Part shown: positions 1-5,820 of the stretch, piece by piece
Numbering within the stretch: the first letter of the stretch is position 1
Layout: every line of letters starts with the position of its first letter
Origin: Oscillospiraceae bacterium
GTDB lineage: Bacteria; Bacillota; Clostridia; Oscillospirales; Ruminococcaceae
DNA: 9,310 nt
Direction of reading: 5' to 3'
NCBI GenBank assembly: GCA_031285945.1
Contig: JAITVF010000223.1
Location: 1 to 9,310 of the forward strand
Translations under genes and position numbers: made by a program
Notes under the pieces: model-generated
The model's input: the letters and a program-made list of their open reading frames with translations, nothing else
Databases searched by the model: none
Told to the model about the DNA's origin: nothing

Positions 1-58
1 AATTGGCGGCAAATCGCATAGTCTGTAGCAAAACTGACTTATAAAGCGAGGAGTTGCC

Positions 59-721
59 ATGATTACCGTACTCGTATACAACAACCGCACCGGCAGAATG
101 GAACGCTACGACCGCGAGCTGAGCCAGGCGATGCCCTACATAACCGGCTCCACCCTTAGTGTCCGGGAGTTCCGCGGCAAATCAACCTCAAACATTATCT
201 GGACCGACCGCCGCGCCATGGAGGCGTGGAACATAAACCGCTCCTCCTGGGGCAAGCCCATATACGTGGGTTACGCCTTTCGCCGCATAGGCGAAGGCGG
301 CCACGCGAACCAAAGCCAGCACTACGCCGGAGTATCCTTCGACGTGGGGCAAAATCTCGACTCCGCCTCAAGGAGCAGTCTGCGCAACCTCGCCTCTAGC
401 CTAGGCGTGTGGGGATATGTCGAGCCGGCCAGCCTCACCCCCACCTGGGTTCATTTTGACGCGCGCCTTGGCCCTCCCGCCTGCTCGGCAGGTTACCCTC
501 TTATCCGGGAGGGTACGCGGGGCGTCTACGTATGCACCCTCCAGGACTCCCTGGAAATGATAGGCTCCTACGGCGTGGGAATCGACGGCGTGTTCGGCTC
601 CAACACCAAAAGCGCCGTTATGGCCTTTCAGCGCCAAAACGGCCTAAGCGCCGACGGTATAGTGGGCTGCGCCACCTGGACCGCCCTGACCGGCCAAGCC
701 AACAACTACTTCCGCAAATAG
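59..721 (+). CDS. M15-like D,D-/L,D-peptidase with C-terminal peptidoglycan-binding domain
   Basis: 220 aa. The first ~140 residues resemble the small M15 (M15_3-like) zinc peptidases that cut peptide stems of peptidoglycan. H88 and D95 form an HxxxxxxD pair (H-YAGVSF-D), and a W-V-H132-F-D stretch supplies the third likely zinc ligand. Residues ~146-212 form a PG_binding_1 repeat (LQDSLEMIG, GIDGVFGSNTKSAVMAFQ, GLSADGIVGCATW), which anchors the enzyme to the wall. There is no signal peptide or membrane segment: the N-terminus starts directly with MITVLVYNN. Export would therefore need another route (holin, lysis, or mother-cell/spore compartment), as in endolysins. The start is supported by AGGAG at 49-53, five bases before the ATG. 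The gene stands alone and ends at a bidirectional terminator. Fold and family are fairly secure; exact bond specificity and the spore-versus-lysin role are not determined. The -10-like TATAAA at 40-45 has no matching -35. Confidence 0.8.
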   Translation: MITVLVYNNRTGRMERYDRELSQAMPYITGSTLSVREFRGKSTSNIIWTDRRAMEAWNINRSSWGKPIYVGYAFRRIGEGGHANQSQHYAGVSFDVGQNLDSASRSSLRNLASSLGVWGYVEPASLTPTWVHFDARLGPPACSAGYPLIREGTRGVYVCTLQDSLEMIGSYGVGIDGVFGSNTKSAVMAFQRQNGLSADGIVGCATWTALTGQANNYFRK

Positions 722-747
722 CAATACCGCTTCCCCGTTAAAATTGC

Positions 748-785
748 AAAACGCCGTTGACGCCCCCGGGGGCGGACGGCGTTTT
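748..785. terminator. Bidirectional intrinsic terminator between convergent genes
   Basis: AAAACGCCG (748-756) pairs perfectly with CGGCGTTTT (777-785). An inner CGCCCCC/GGGGGCG palindrome (761-774) extends the hairpin. The outer arms supply a T-run on either strand, so it can end the rightward peptidase transcript and the leftward Rrf2 transcript (stop at 798). Confidence 0.85.
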
Positions 786-797
786 CTCTATGCTGTT

Positions 798-1193
798 TTA
801 TAGAATGCTCTGTATGTTAACGCTATCAAGTCTGGTTGCAAATTCTTCCTGAAGGCCGTCGAGCGCGCGGTGGACGTTGCAGGCCTGCCCTCCCACGTTG
901 TTGGGGCACAAATACCCCTCTTTAAGGCACTGGTTTATGTAAAGTCTCCCTTCTACCGCCTGATAAACTCCGTACAGGGTCACCTCCGACAGCGGCGTCG
1001 CCAGCTCATAACCGCCCTGCTTTCCCCGATGGCCCGAGAGAACTCCGGACTTTTCGAGCTTCTTTATAATTTTGTAGGCATAAGCCTGCGGTATATGCTC
1101 GACATCACATATTTCACCAACCGTTCTTCTGCCTTTGCCGCAAAGGGCACGCAAAATACGGATAGCGTAATCAAACTCGCGCGAAATTAACAC
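798..1193 (-). CDS. Rrf2-family transcriptional regulator, probable Fe-S sensor
   Basis: 131 aa from the GTG at 1193. That start is chosen because a GAGGGGG ribosome site lies six bases upstream and because the protein then begins MLISREFDYAIRIL, as Rrf2 proteins do. The frame stays open upstream to an ATG at 1268, but that adds 25 residues unlike the family. The winged helix-turn-helix is residues ~1-75 (TVGEICDVEHIPQAYAYKII as recognition region, then the wing HRGKQGGYEL). A dimerisation helix and a cysteine cluster follow: C89, C96, C105 and H108. Family knowledge: such clusters in IscR, NsrR and RsrR hold [2Fe-2S] or [4Fe-4S] and sense iron-sulfur status, NO or redox. That this one does so is inferred from the cysteines. 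It is monocistronic, and its targets are not shown by neighbours. The large inverted repeat in its leader (1234-1290) is a candidate operator. Confidence 0.88.
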   Translation of the reverse strand: MLISREFDYAIRILRALCGKGRRTVGEICDVEHIPQAYAYKIIKKLEKSGVLSGHRGKQGGYELATPLSEVTLYGVYQAVEGRLYINQCLKEGYLCPNNVGGQACNVHRALDGLQEEFATRLDSVNIQSIL

Positions 1194-1233
1194 GGCTACC
1201 CCCTCTGTTGACGTGTTTAAGCATTTCTTAATG

Positions 1234-1290
1234 CCTAGTGGTCTGCCCGGCCAGCACTTACAACTCATTTCTGGTCGGCCAAACCACTGG
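1234..1290. repeat. Long imperfect inverted repeat in the Rrf2 leader
   Basis: Arms 1234-1254 and 1271-1290 pair over about 18 positions with two mismatches, one bulge and one G-T pair, around a 16-base loop. The outer part is AGTGGT/ACCACT and the base of the loop is CCAG/CTGG. A smaller perfect hairpin, GCATT-TCTT-AATGC, lies next to it at 1221-1234. Both sit upstream of the GTG at 1193, so they are either operator DNA or 5'UTR structure. No T-run follows on the leftward strand, so it is not a normal terminator for Rrf2. Confidence 0.6.
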
Positions 1291-1354
1291 ATTCTATATA
1301 TTTTGCGATTTTGTAGGCTTTCTCACCTTCTTTTATTTTACTCGCAATTCAGTA

Positions 1355-1444
1355 TAAGAAGCTGTGTTCATAAAGCGAAGTAGTAGGATTTGCGAAAAAA
1401 GATTGCGCAAAGACGACTGCCGAGCCTATGAACGCAGCTTCTTA
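1355..1444. repeat. 90-bp element bounded by 18-bp inverted repeats (MITE-like or structured RNA)
   Basis: TAAGAAGCTGTGTTCATA at 1355-1372 is the inverse of 1427-1444 with a single difference (1365 against 1434), and that difference would still pair as G-U in rightward RNA. A second nested pair, TTTGCG (1389-1394) and CGCAAA (1406-1411), sits in the centre. The termini can be read as TA-AGAAGCTG...CAGCTTCT-TA, giving a TA direct repeat at each edge, as left by TA-targeting elements. The element lies 25 bases past the stop of the membrane-protein gene. It could be a very small non-autonomous transposon relic or a structured 3' region/small RNA. It has no reading frame of note. Confidence 0.5.
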
Positions 1445-1469
1445 GTCTATGCTTTTCGGCCGCAATCGC

Positions 1470-2072
1470 TTAACCAGCAGGTACGGCCCGGGCTACAGGG
1501 GCTCGAACGGCGGGGCGTGGGGCAGGAACGGCAACGTTGGCGCTGTCGTCCACTGTTTCGGCTGTGGTGGATTCCTCGGAGGAGGACGCTTCATCTTCGC
1601 CGCCCTCCGATTCGCTCTCAGCCTCAGCCTCGGGCTCTTCACCGTCTTCGGATTCGCCCTCGGCGGGGGGCGCTTCGTCGCCGGCTACGGGTTCCTCTTC
1701 GCCGGTTGCTTCCACGTTCAGGGCGGGATCGGGCTCGCCGGTTATAATTTCGCCCTCCGGCATAGCCATGATATCGCCGTTAGGCAGGCCTGTCATGTCG
1801 CCGCCTTCCATTCCCATATCGCCGTATGGGTCCATTCCGTCCATTCCCGCCATGCCGTCGTCAGGCGCGGGATTATAGAGAAAGCCCACAAGCAGTAGTA
1901 CGACCCCAAGCGCCATGCTCGCGGAGTAAACGATGCGCTCCTTTTTGCCAAGCACGGGGCGCAGCCGCCCGTTCTCCTTTTTGATCTGGTGCTTTCCGAA
2001 CACTACGCCGACAATACAGGCCACGACTATTGCCGGCAAAACAATCAGCAACAGCAGCTTAAGGCTTTCCAT
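1470..2072 (-). CDS. Small two-helix membrane protein with Met-rich and acidic outer tail, function unknown
   Basis: 200 aa; I do not recognise a family. The start is secure: AGGAGG lies six bases before the ATG. Residues 6-25 and 48-66 are hydrophobic helices joined by a basic loop (KHQIKKENGRLR...KKER). The positive-inside rule therefore places the loop in the cytoplasm and the ~134-residue tail outside. The tail has three parts. Residues 74-104 are Met/Gly/Asp-rich, with eight methionines spaced two to nine apart (GMAGMDGMDPYGDMGM). Residues ~106-177 are almost all Glu, Ala, Ser, Gly and Asp, hence disordered and very acidic. Residues 183-200 are Pro/Ala/Arg-rich. The gene lies 63 bases after rubrerythrin on the same strand, so the two are probably co-transcribed. 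A role in metal binding or oxidative stress is inferred only from composition and that neighbour. The low-complexity DNA of the tail could expand or contract between strains. Confidence 0.75.
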   Translation of the reverse strand: MESLKLLLLIVLPAIVVACIVGVVFGKHQIKKENGRLRPVLGKKERIVYSASMALGVVLLLVGFLYNPAPDDGMAGMDGMDPYGDMGMEGGDMTGLPNGDIMAMPEGEIITGEPDPALNVEATGEEEPVAGDEAPPAEGESEDGEEPEAEAESESEGGEDEASSSEESTTAETVDDSANVAVPAPRPAVRAPVARAVPAG

Positions 2073-2100
2073 CCGGCTCCTCCTGTTTATGTAGTAGCTC

Positions 2101-2129
2101 GCCGGCGCGGGGGAAAAACCCGCGCCGGC
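2101..2129. repeat. Perfect 11-bp GC hairpin between rubrerythrin and membrane-protein genes
   Basis: GCCGGCGCGGG (2101-2111) pairs exactly with CCCGCGCCGGC (2119-2129) around a 7-base loop. Neither side carries a T-run, so it is not a clean intrinsic terminator. Between two same-strand genes it more likely protects or sets the 3' end of the rubrerythrin message, lowering expression of the downstream gene. Confidence 0.6.
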
Positions 2130-2135
2130 ATTCGT

Positions 2136-2675
2136 CTAATAATTGATGGCTCTAATCTCAAAATAGGCCTGAGGATGAGCGCAGACTGGGCACTTGGACG
2201 GAGCCTCGGTTCCCTCGTGGATATGCCCGCAGTTTGTGCATATCCAGAACTGCTTTTCCCGGCGGCTGAAGACCTCGCCCGCCTCCACATTCTTTTTGAG
2301 GGCGCGGTAGCGCTCCTCGTGTTGCTTTTCTACGGCGCCCACCCCGCGAAACAGCCTTGCGATTTCCACAAAGCCTTCGGCCTCGGCGTCCTCGGCCATC
2401 CGCCGGTACATGTCCTGCCACTCGTAAAGCTCGCCTGCCGCGGCGTCGTCAAGATTGGTGACTGTATCCGGTATGTCGCCGCTGTGGAGTAGCTTGAACC
2501 ATATTTTGGCGTGCTCTTTTTCGTTGTCGGCGGTTTCCTCAAAGAATCGGGCTACCTGAACGAAGCCCTCCTTACGCGCCTTGGATGCGTAATAAGTGTA
2601 CTTGTTCCGTGCCTGCGACTCCCCCGAAAAAGCGTCCATAAGATTCTTTTCAGTTTTGGTTCCTTTAATATCCAC
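2136..2675 (-). CDS. rbr: Rubrerythrin
   Basis: 179 aa from the GTG at 2675. This start is preferred because GAGGTG lies six bases upstream and the protein then begins [16 protein letters not shown], matching family N-termini. The GTG at 2684 would add three residues but would have no spaced ribosome site. Residues ~5-135 form the ferritin-like four-helix domain, with diiron ligands E19, E52-x-x-H55, E82, E85 and E116-x-x-H119 in the two-ExxH pattern. Residues ~142-176 form a rubredoxin-like domain with one iron on C146/C149 and C162/C165 (WICTNCG...CPVCAHP). Family role: cytoplasmic NADH-linked peroxidase that removes hydrogen peroxide in anaerobes, fed by rubredoxin reductases. All ligands are present, so it should be active. 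It lies 99 bases after glyA and probably leads a pair with the membrane protein at 2072-1470. Confidence 0.97.
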   Translation of the reverse strand: MDIKGTKTEKNLMDAFSGESQARNKYTYYASKARKEGFVQVARFFEETADNEKEHAKIWFKLLHSGDIPDTVTNLDDAAAGELYEWQDMYRRMAEDAEAEGFVEIARLFRGVGAVEKQHEERYRALKKNVEAGEVFSRREKQFWICTNCGHIHEGTEAPSKCPVCAHPQAYFEIRAINY

Positions 2676-2696
2676 CTTTGGCACCTCTTTTCTTTC

Positions 2697-2726
2697 ATTA
2701 TCGCGAATTGATTACAGTTTGCCCAA
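2697..2726 (-). promoter_or_regulatory. Possible rubrerythrin promoter
   Basis: Leftward GATAAT (one change from TATAAT, at 2697-2702) is preceded after 18 bases by TTGGGC (2721-2726), a weak -35. The -10 ends only 21 bases before the GTG at 2675, so the leader would be very short and would begin near the ribosome site. No strong terminator separates glyA from rubrerythrin: there is an ATTTTTT run but only weak pairing before it. Read-through from glyA is therefore also possible. Confidence 0.3.
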
Positions 2727-2774
2727 TCTAGGGGAAAAAATGAAAGCGCGCGCAAACTCGTTTGTCCTTAATCT

Positions 2775-4031
2775 TTATTCGTACAGGGGGTATTTTTTAA
2801 GGAGCGCGTCAACCGTAGCGCGGATTTCGTCTGCGCTGTTTTCAAAATCGACCGCCACCTTTTTAAAGCATCCGGCGACTGTCTTCATGTCGGCGGTTGT
2901 AAGTCCACGAGTGGTAACGGCGGCGGTGCCCACCCTTACGCCGCTGGTCACGAAGGGGCTGCGCTGCTCGTTAGGGATGGTGTTCTTGTTTACGGTGATA
3001 TAAACCTCGTCGAGGCGGTTTTCGAATTCTTTGCCGGTTATGTTCATATTTGTGAGGTCGACCAGCATAAGGTGGTTGTCGGTACCGCCCGACACAAGCT
3101 CAAAGCCCTCGGCGATAAGCCCCTCCGCAAGAGCCCTGGAGTTATCCACCACGCCTTGAATGTAGGCTTTAAAGTCGGTGGAGAGAACCTCGCCGAAGCC
3201 CACTGCCTTTGCCGCTATCGCGTGCATGAGGGGCCCGCCCTGGGTACCCGGGAAGACAGCCTTGTTAACGGCTTTTGCAATCTCGGGGTCGTTGCAGAGG
3301 ATAAGGCCGCCGCGTATGCCGCGCAGGGTTTTGTGAGTGGTGGTGGTAACTATATCGGCGTATGGGATTGGGGAAGGGTGGTGCCCTGTCGCGACCAGCC
3401 CCGCAATGTGGGCCATGTCTACAAAGAAGAGGGCTCCCACTTCCTTGGCGATTGCTGAGAATCTCTCAAAATCTATAATGCGCGGGTAGGCGCTGGCGCC
3501 GGCGACAATCATTTTTGGCTTATGTGCTATGGCGAGCCTGTGCACCTCGTCCATATCAATGCGGTGGCTTACGGGATCTACCCCGTATGCAACAAAGTTG
3601 TAGAGCTTGCCCGAAAAGTTAACGGGGGAGCCGTGGGTCAGATGCCCGCCCTGGGAGAGGTTCATGCCCAAAACCGTATCGCCGGGATTAATCATAGCCG
3701 CGTAAACCGCTTCGTTTGCCTGGGCGCCCGAGTGGGGCTGTACGTTGGCAAAGCCGGCGCCAAAGATTTTTTTCGCGCGCTCAATGGCAATATTCTCTAC
3801 AACGTCAACACACTGGCAACCGCCGTAATAGCGCTTGTCCGGGTATCCCTCGGCGTATTTGTTGGTAAGAATGCTGCCGGCCGCAGCCATTACCGCAGGA
3901 GTGACGATGTTTTCGCTGGCGATCAGCTCAAGGTTCCGGCGCTGGCGCTTAAGCTCTTCGAAGATGGCGTCGCCCACCTCCTTATCCTGTCGCTTTATAA
4001 AACCAAGTGTGTCGGGCATGTCTGCGTACAT
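2775..4031 (-). CDS. glyA: Serine hydroxymethyltransferase
   Basis: 418 aa, the usual length. This PLP enzyme interconverts serine plus tetrahydrofolate with glycine plus 5,10-methylene-THF, the main one-carbon entry point, in the cytoplasm. Hallmarks in order are [64 protein letters not shown] (PLP-ring Asp205, His208) and the PLP lysine K234 in [14 protein letters not shown]. The start at 4031 follows a GGAAGGAG ribosome site nine bases upstream and gives a family-like N-terminus. The frame remains open to 4226, but that stretch covers the promoter and leader and is not coding. It is divergent from the lipoprotein gene at 4244. A near-consensus promoter and a structured ~117-base leader suggest strong, possibly attenuated transcription. 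Confidence 0.98.
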   Translation of the reverse strand: MYADMPDTLGFIKRQDKEVGDAIFEELKRQRRNLELIASENIVTPAVMAAAGSILTNKYAEGYPDKRYYGGCQCVDVVENIAIERAKKIFGAGFANVQPHSGAQANEAVYAAMINPGDTVLGMNLSQGGHLTHGSPVNFSGKLYNFVAYGVDPVSHRIDMDEVHRLAIAHKPKMIVAGASAYPRIIDFERFSAIAKEVGALFFVDMAHIAGLVATGHHPSPIPYADIVTTTTHKTLRGIRGGLILCNDPEIAKAVNKAVFPGTQGGPLMHAIAAKAVGFGEVLSTDFKAYIQGVVDNSRALAEGLIAEGFELVSGGTDNHLMLVDLTNMNITGKEFENRLDEVYITVNKNTIPNEQRSPFVTSGVRVGTAAVTTRGLTTADMKTVAGCFKKVAVDFENSADEIRATVDALLKKYPLYE

Positions 4032-4089
4032 AGCTGTTAGCTCCTTCCTTATAATGGATTGAAACAGAACGCCGGGGGAAAGATCATCT

Positions 4090-4128
4090 AAAAACAACCT
4101 GGGCCAAGGCTCGCCCGAGTGCCCGGGT
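4090..4128 (-). promoter_or_regulatory. Terminator-like hairpin in the glyA leader (possible attenuator)
   Basis: In the leftward RNA, ACCCGGGC (from 4128-4121) can pair with GCCCAGGT (4104-4097) with one C-A mismatch. Five U residues (4094-4090) follow shortly after. Upstream, ACTGGGT (just past the transcription start) could instead pair with either arm, giving an alternative fold. The arrangement resembles an attenuator, but I recognise no known riboswitch core here. Confidence 0.4.
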
Positions 4129-4154
4129 ATTACAAATAAGCGAACCCAGTTTTT

Positions 4155-4183
4155 ATTATAGTATGGATAGCGAAGAGGGTCAA
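4155..4183 (-). promoter_or_regulatory. SigA-type promoter of glyA
   Basis: Reading leftward: TTGACC (4183-4178), a 17-base spacer, then the perfect -10 TATAAT (4160-4155). Transcription should start near 4148, leaving a leader of about 117 bases before the ATG at 4031. Confidence 0.85.
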
Positions 4184-4243
4184 GCATATACTTTCTATTT
4201 CCCTTTTTGTCATAATCGTGATACAATGGCGTAAGAAAGGCGC

Positions 4244-5302
4244 GTGAAGAAGATGGCTCGCGGTATAACAGGAATTCTTGCGTTTATTATAGCTATTATC
4301 GCTATTTTTACCGGCTGCGCTGATCATGCTTACCTTGCCCCCTCCCCCGAGACGCCGATAGAAGGGCAGCCGGCTCCCGAGCCTGCGCCCCGGCCCGGAT
4401 CCCAGGACATTGTCTTTGCCATTTCCCGGGACGCGGATGATATCTTGCGGGAGGCCGCCGAGTATTTCTGCGGCGAATATACCCGCCTGAGCGGAGGCAG
4501 CGCGCAGATCATGGACGCCATAGCTCCCGACACCGATCTGCTGGCGGGGAGGGCTCAGGTCGCGTTTCTGAATAAAAAGCGCCAGTACGAGTTTAACGAG
4601 CTGCTTATGGCCACCTCCACCCCTTTTTTATATTCGAGCTATCAAAACTTTGCCCTCTCGACCGGCGCGGGCGAAACAACGCGCCTGTTAGGCGCCTCGT
4701 TGCGCGAACAAAGCGGTCTTGTTCCGCTGGGAGCTTTTTACCAGGGGGCGCTGCACATTATAACCGATTTCCCCGTTTCGGGGTATCAGCAGCTTGAGTC
4801 TGTTACATTCGCCGTTTCAGACGACAGCGAGGTGCGGGGCGTAGTCGAGCGACTTAACGCCGTTACCATTACCGCCGATACCGACGGCGAGCGTCTGGCC
4901 CTTTACATGGAGGGCGAGGTAAGCGCCGCCGAGGTTTCCCTTAAATACGCGGCTTCCGCGGCCGAGTTTGAAAAGCCCTCCTATATTACAGAAAGCTACC
5001 ACAATCTCATTCCCGTTTGGCTTATCGCGGAAGAGGACTTTTACGAGGGACTCGGCGACGAGGTACGGGCGGAGCTTATGGAGACGGTGGCCGTATTAAA
5101 TTACATGATCGACAGCGCCTGCCTTAGCGCAGAGGCGGCGGCTAAGGAAGCTCTTATAAGAACCGGGAATATTGTCCTTTCCAATGAGTTTGCCAGCGTT
5201 CGCAATCGAGTTTTCAATACCGCGGTCCCTCTTTCCGAAGAGGCGGGAGTTCAGCAAAAGCTTGCCCGCGATTTGATAACCGCCATTAGACAGATCGGGT
5301 AA
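4244..5302 (+). CDS. Extracytoplasmic lipoprotein resembling a TRAP-transporter solute receptor (DctP-like)
   Basis: 352 aa from a GTG at 4244 (AAAGG just upstream; an ATG at 4253 is the alternative). The N-terminus is MKKMARG, then a hydrophobic stretch ending in lipobox F-T-G-C25, so the protein is a lipid-anchored surface protein. A Pro-rich linker (~33-53) leads to a periplasmic-binding-like domain (55-350). The domain order suggests DctP: an [10 protein letters not shown] segment (few-residue helix before the 'AQVAFL' strand), [13 protein letters not shown], an [14 protein letters not shown] strand, [11 protein letters not shown], and a C-terminal helix set ending near LIRTGNIV. In typical DctP proteins an arginine in the 'L.GlkiR' strand clamps the substrate carboxylate. 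Here the equivalent segment reads VTFAVSD with no arginine, so the ligand may not be an ordinary organic acid. No DctQ/DctM permease lies beside it. Family assignment is by pattern only and moderate. Confidence 0.6.
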   Translation: MKKMARGITGILAFIIAIIAIFTGCADHAYLAPSPETPIEGQPAPEPAPRPGSQDIVFAISRDADDILREAAEYFCGEYTRLSGGSAQIMDAIAPDTDLLAGRAQVAFLNKKRQYEFNELLMATSTPFLYSSYQNFALSTGAGETTRLLGASLREQSGLVPLGAFYQGALHIITDFPVSGYQQLESVTFAVSDDSEVRGVVERLNAVTITADTDGERLALYMEGEVSAAEVSLKYAASAAEFEKPSYITESYHNLIPVWLIAEEDFYEGLGDEVRAELMETVAVLNYMIDSACLSAEAAAKEALIRTGNIVLSNEFASVRNRVFNTAVPLSEEAGVQQKLARDLITAIRQIG

Positions 5303-5477
5303 TTTTTCCCAATTGTTTATATGCACCCACGTCAGAGGCATAAACCTTTTTAACCGCCCTATTAATTGGGGCGCCTGGTTTTACTATATTTACTGCACAG
5401 CCGGAGTACTTGAGGGAAGGGCTCTCTTCCGCCACACTTATTATCTTAGCCTCACCGTTCACAATCTGCTCACTCAC
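5286..5477 (-). CDS. Doubtful 63-aa open frame in the lipoprotein-tRNA gap
   Basis: The GTG-started frame (MSEQIVNGEAK...) has a protein-like composition and a TGA directly before it. However, it has no ribosome site and its end overlaps the last 17 bases of the lipoprotein gene. Its body also covers the terminator-like hairpin at 5315-5351. I recognise no homology. It is more likely chance or a relic than a gene, and I keep it only because it is the only frame in this stretch. Confidence 0.18.
   Translation of the reverse strand: MSEQIVNGEAKIISVAEESPSLKYSGCAVNIVKPGAPINRAVKKVYASDVGAYKQLGKITRSV
5315..5351 (+). terminator. Probable terminator of the TRAP-like lipoprotein gene
   Basis: GTTTATATGC (5315-5324) pairs with GCATAAAC (5338-5345), leaving a two-base bulge and a 13-base loop. 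Five Ts follow at 5347-5351. An outer CCCAATT/AATTGGG pair (5308-5314, 5364-5370) flanks it. The stem is AT-rich, so strength is moderate. Confidence 0.5.
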
Positions 5478-5506
5478 TCAGTTACCGGTTTTTTTCGCCC
5501 AAGCTC

Positions 5507-5535
5507 TTGACAATTATTTTATGTTAGGGTATCAT
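5507..5535 (+). promoter_or_regulatory. Promoter of tRNA-Lys
   Basis: Perfect -35 TTGACA (5507-5512), a 17-base spacer, then -10 TATCAT (5530-5535), one base from consensus. The start near 5542 leaves a ~37-base 5' leader, including an AGCTT/AAGCT hairpin, for RNase P to remove. Confidence 0.85.
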
Positions 5536-5578
5536 GATTAGCGGTTGATAGCTTGGCACAGGGAAGCTGTAGCAATGC

Positions 5579-5654
5579 GAGCCACTAGCTCAGGCGGCAG
5601 AGCACCTGCCTTTTAAGCAGGGTGTCCTGGGTTCGAGTCCCAGGTGGCTCACCA
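5579..5654 (+). tRNA. tRNA-Lys (anticodon TTT)
   Basis: 76 bases with a complete cloverleaf: acceptor GAGCCAC/GTGGCTC, D-stem GCTC/GAGC, and anticodon stem CCTGC/GCAGG with loop CTTTTAA (anticodon TTT at 5612-5614). It also has a five-base variable loop, T-stem CTGGG/CCCAG with TTCGAGT, discriminator A and an encoded CCA (5652-5654). It is a single tRNA, not a cluster. I found no repeat of its 3' end elsewhere in the window that would mark an integrated element. Confidence 0.98.
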
Positions 5655-5727
5655 AAACAAGATTACACCAACACAGCTTACTTTCGCGGCGAGTTCTCTG
5701 CCATGGTCTGGTTGTAGGGTGTACTCG

Positions 5728-5767
5728 AAAAAGAAAGCCGCTCCACTTGGGGGCGGCTGTTCTCTTT
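5728..5767. terminator. Bidirectional terminator between tRNA-Lys and the sugar-binding operon
   Basis: AGCCGC (5736-5741) pairs with GCGGCT (5753-5758), and TCC/GGG extends the stem inward. The leftward strand is followed by TTTCTTTTT (5736-5728), which gives a good terminator for the binding-protein operon. The rightward strand has the weaker GTTCTCTTT after it and probably ends the tRNA transcript. Confidence 0.75.
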
Positions 5768-5820
5768 GTCCGGGGAAAGTATAACAACAGTGCACCGTTT
5801 TTCCTTTAGCTAATTTATCC

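Noticed and set aside
1449..1898. Rightward frames rich in Ser/Pro or Gly/Phe opposite the membrane-protein gene.
   Set aside because: They are shadows of the low-complexity acidic tail. The leftward gene has the strong ribosome site and sensible membrane topology.
4032..4150. Known riboswitch (THF, glycine, SAM) in the glyA leader.
   Set aside because: I could not find the conserved core sequence of any of these classes. Only a generic hairpin with a U-run is visible.
4032..4226. 65-residue N-terminal extension of GlyA.
   Set aside because: It would run through the TATAAT/TTGACC promoter and the leader hairpin. The ATG at 4031 has a ribosome site and gives the normal family length.
5579..5654. 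tRNA-Lys as an integration site for a mobile element.
   Set aside because: No second copy of the tRNA 3' end and no integrase are visible within the window.
5590..5787. Leftward open frames across and beside the tRNA gene (containing LEPRTPCLKG).
   Set aside because: They are the reverse translation of tRNA-Lys and the terminator hairpin, a well-known spurious type. There is no ribosome site.
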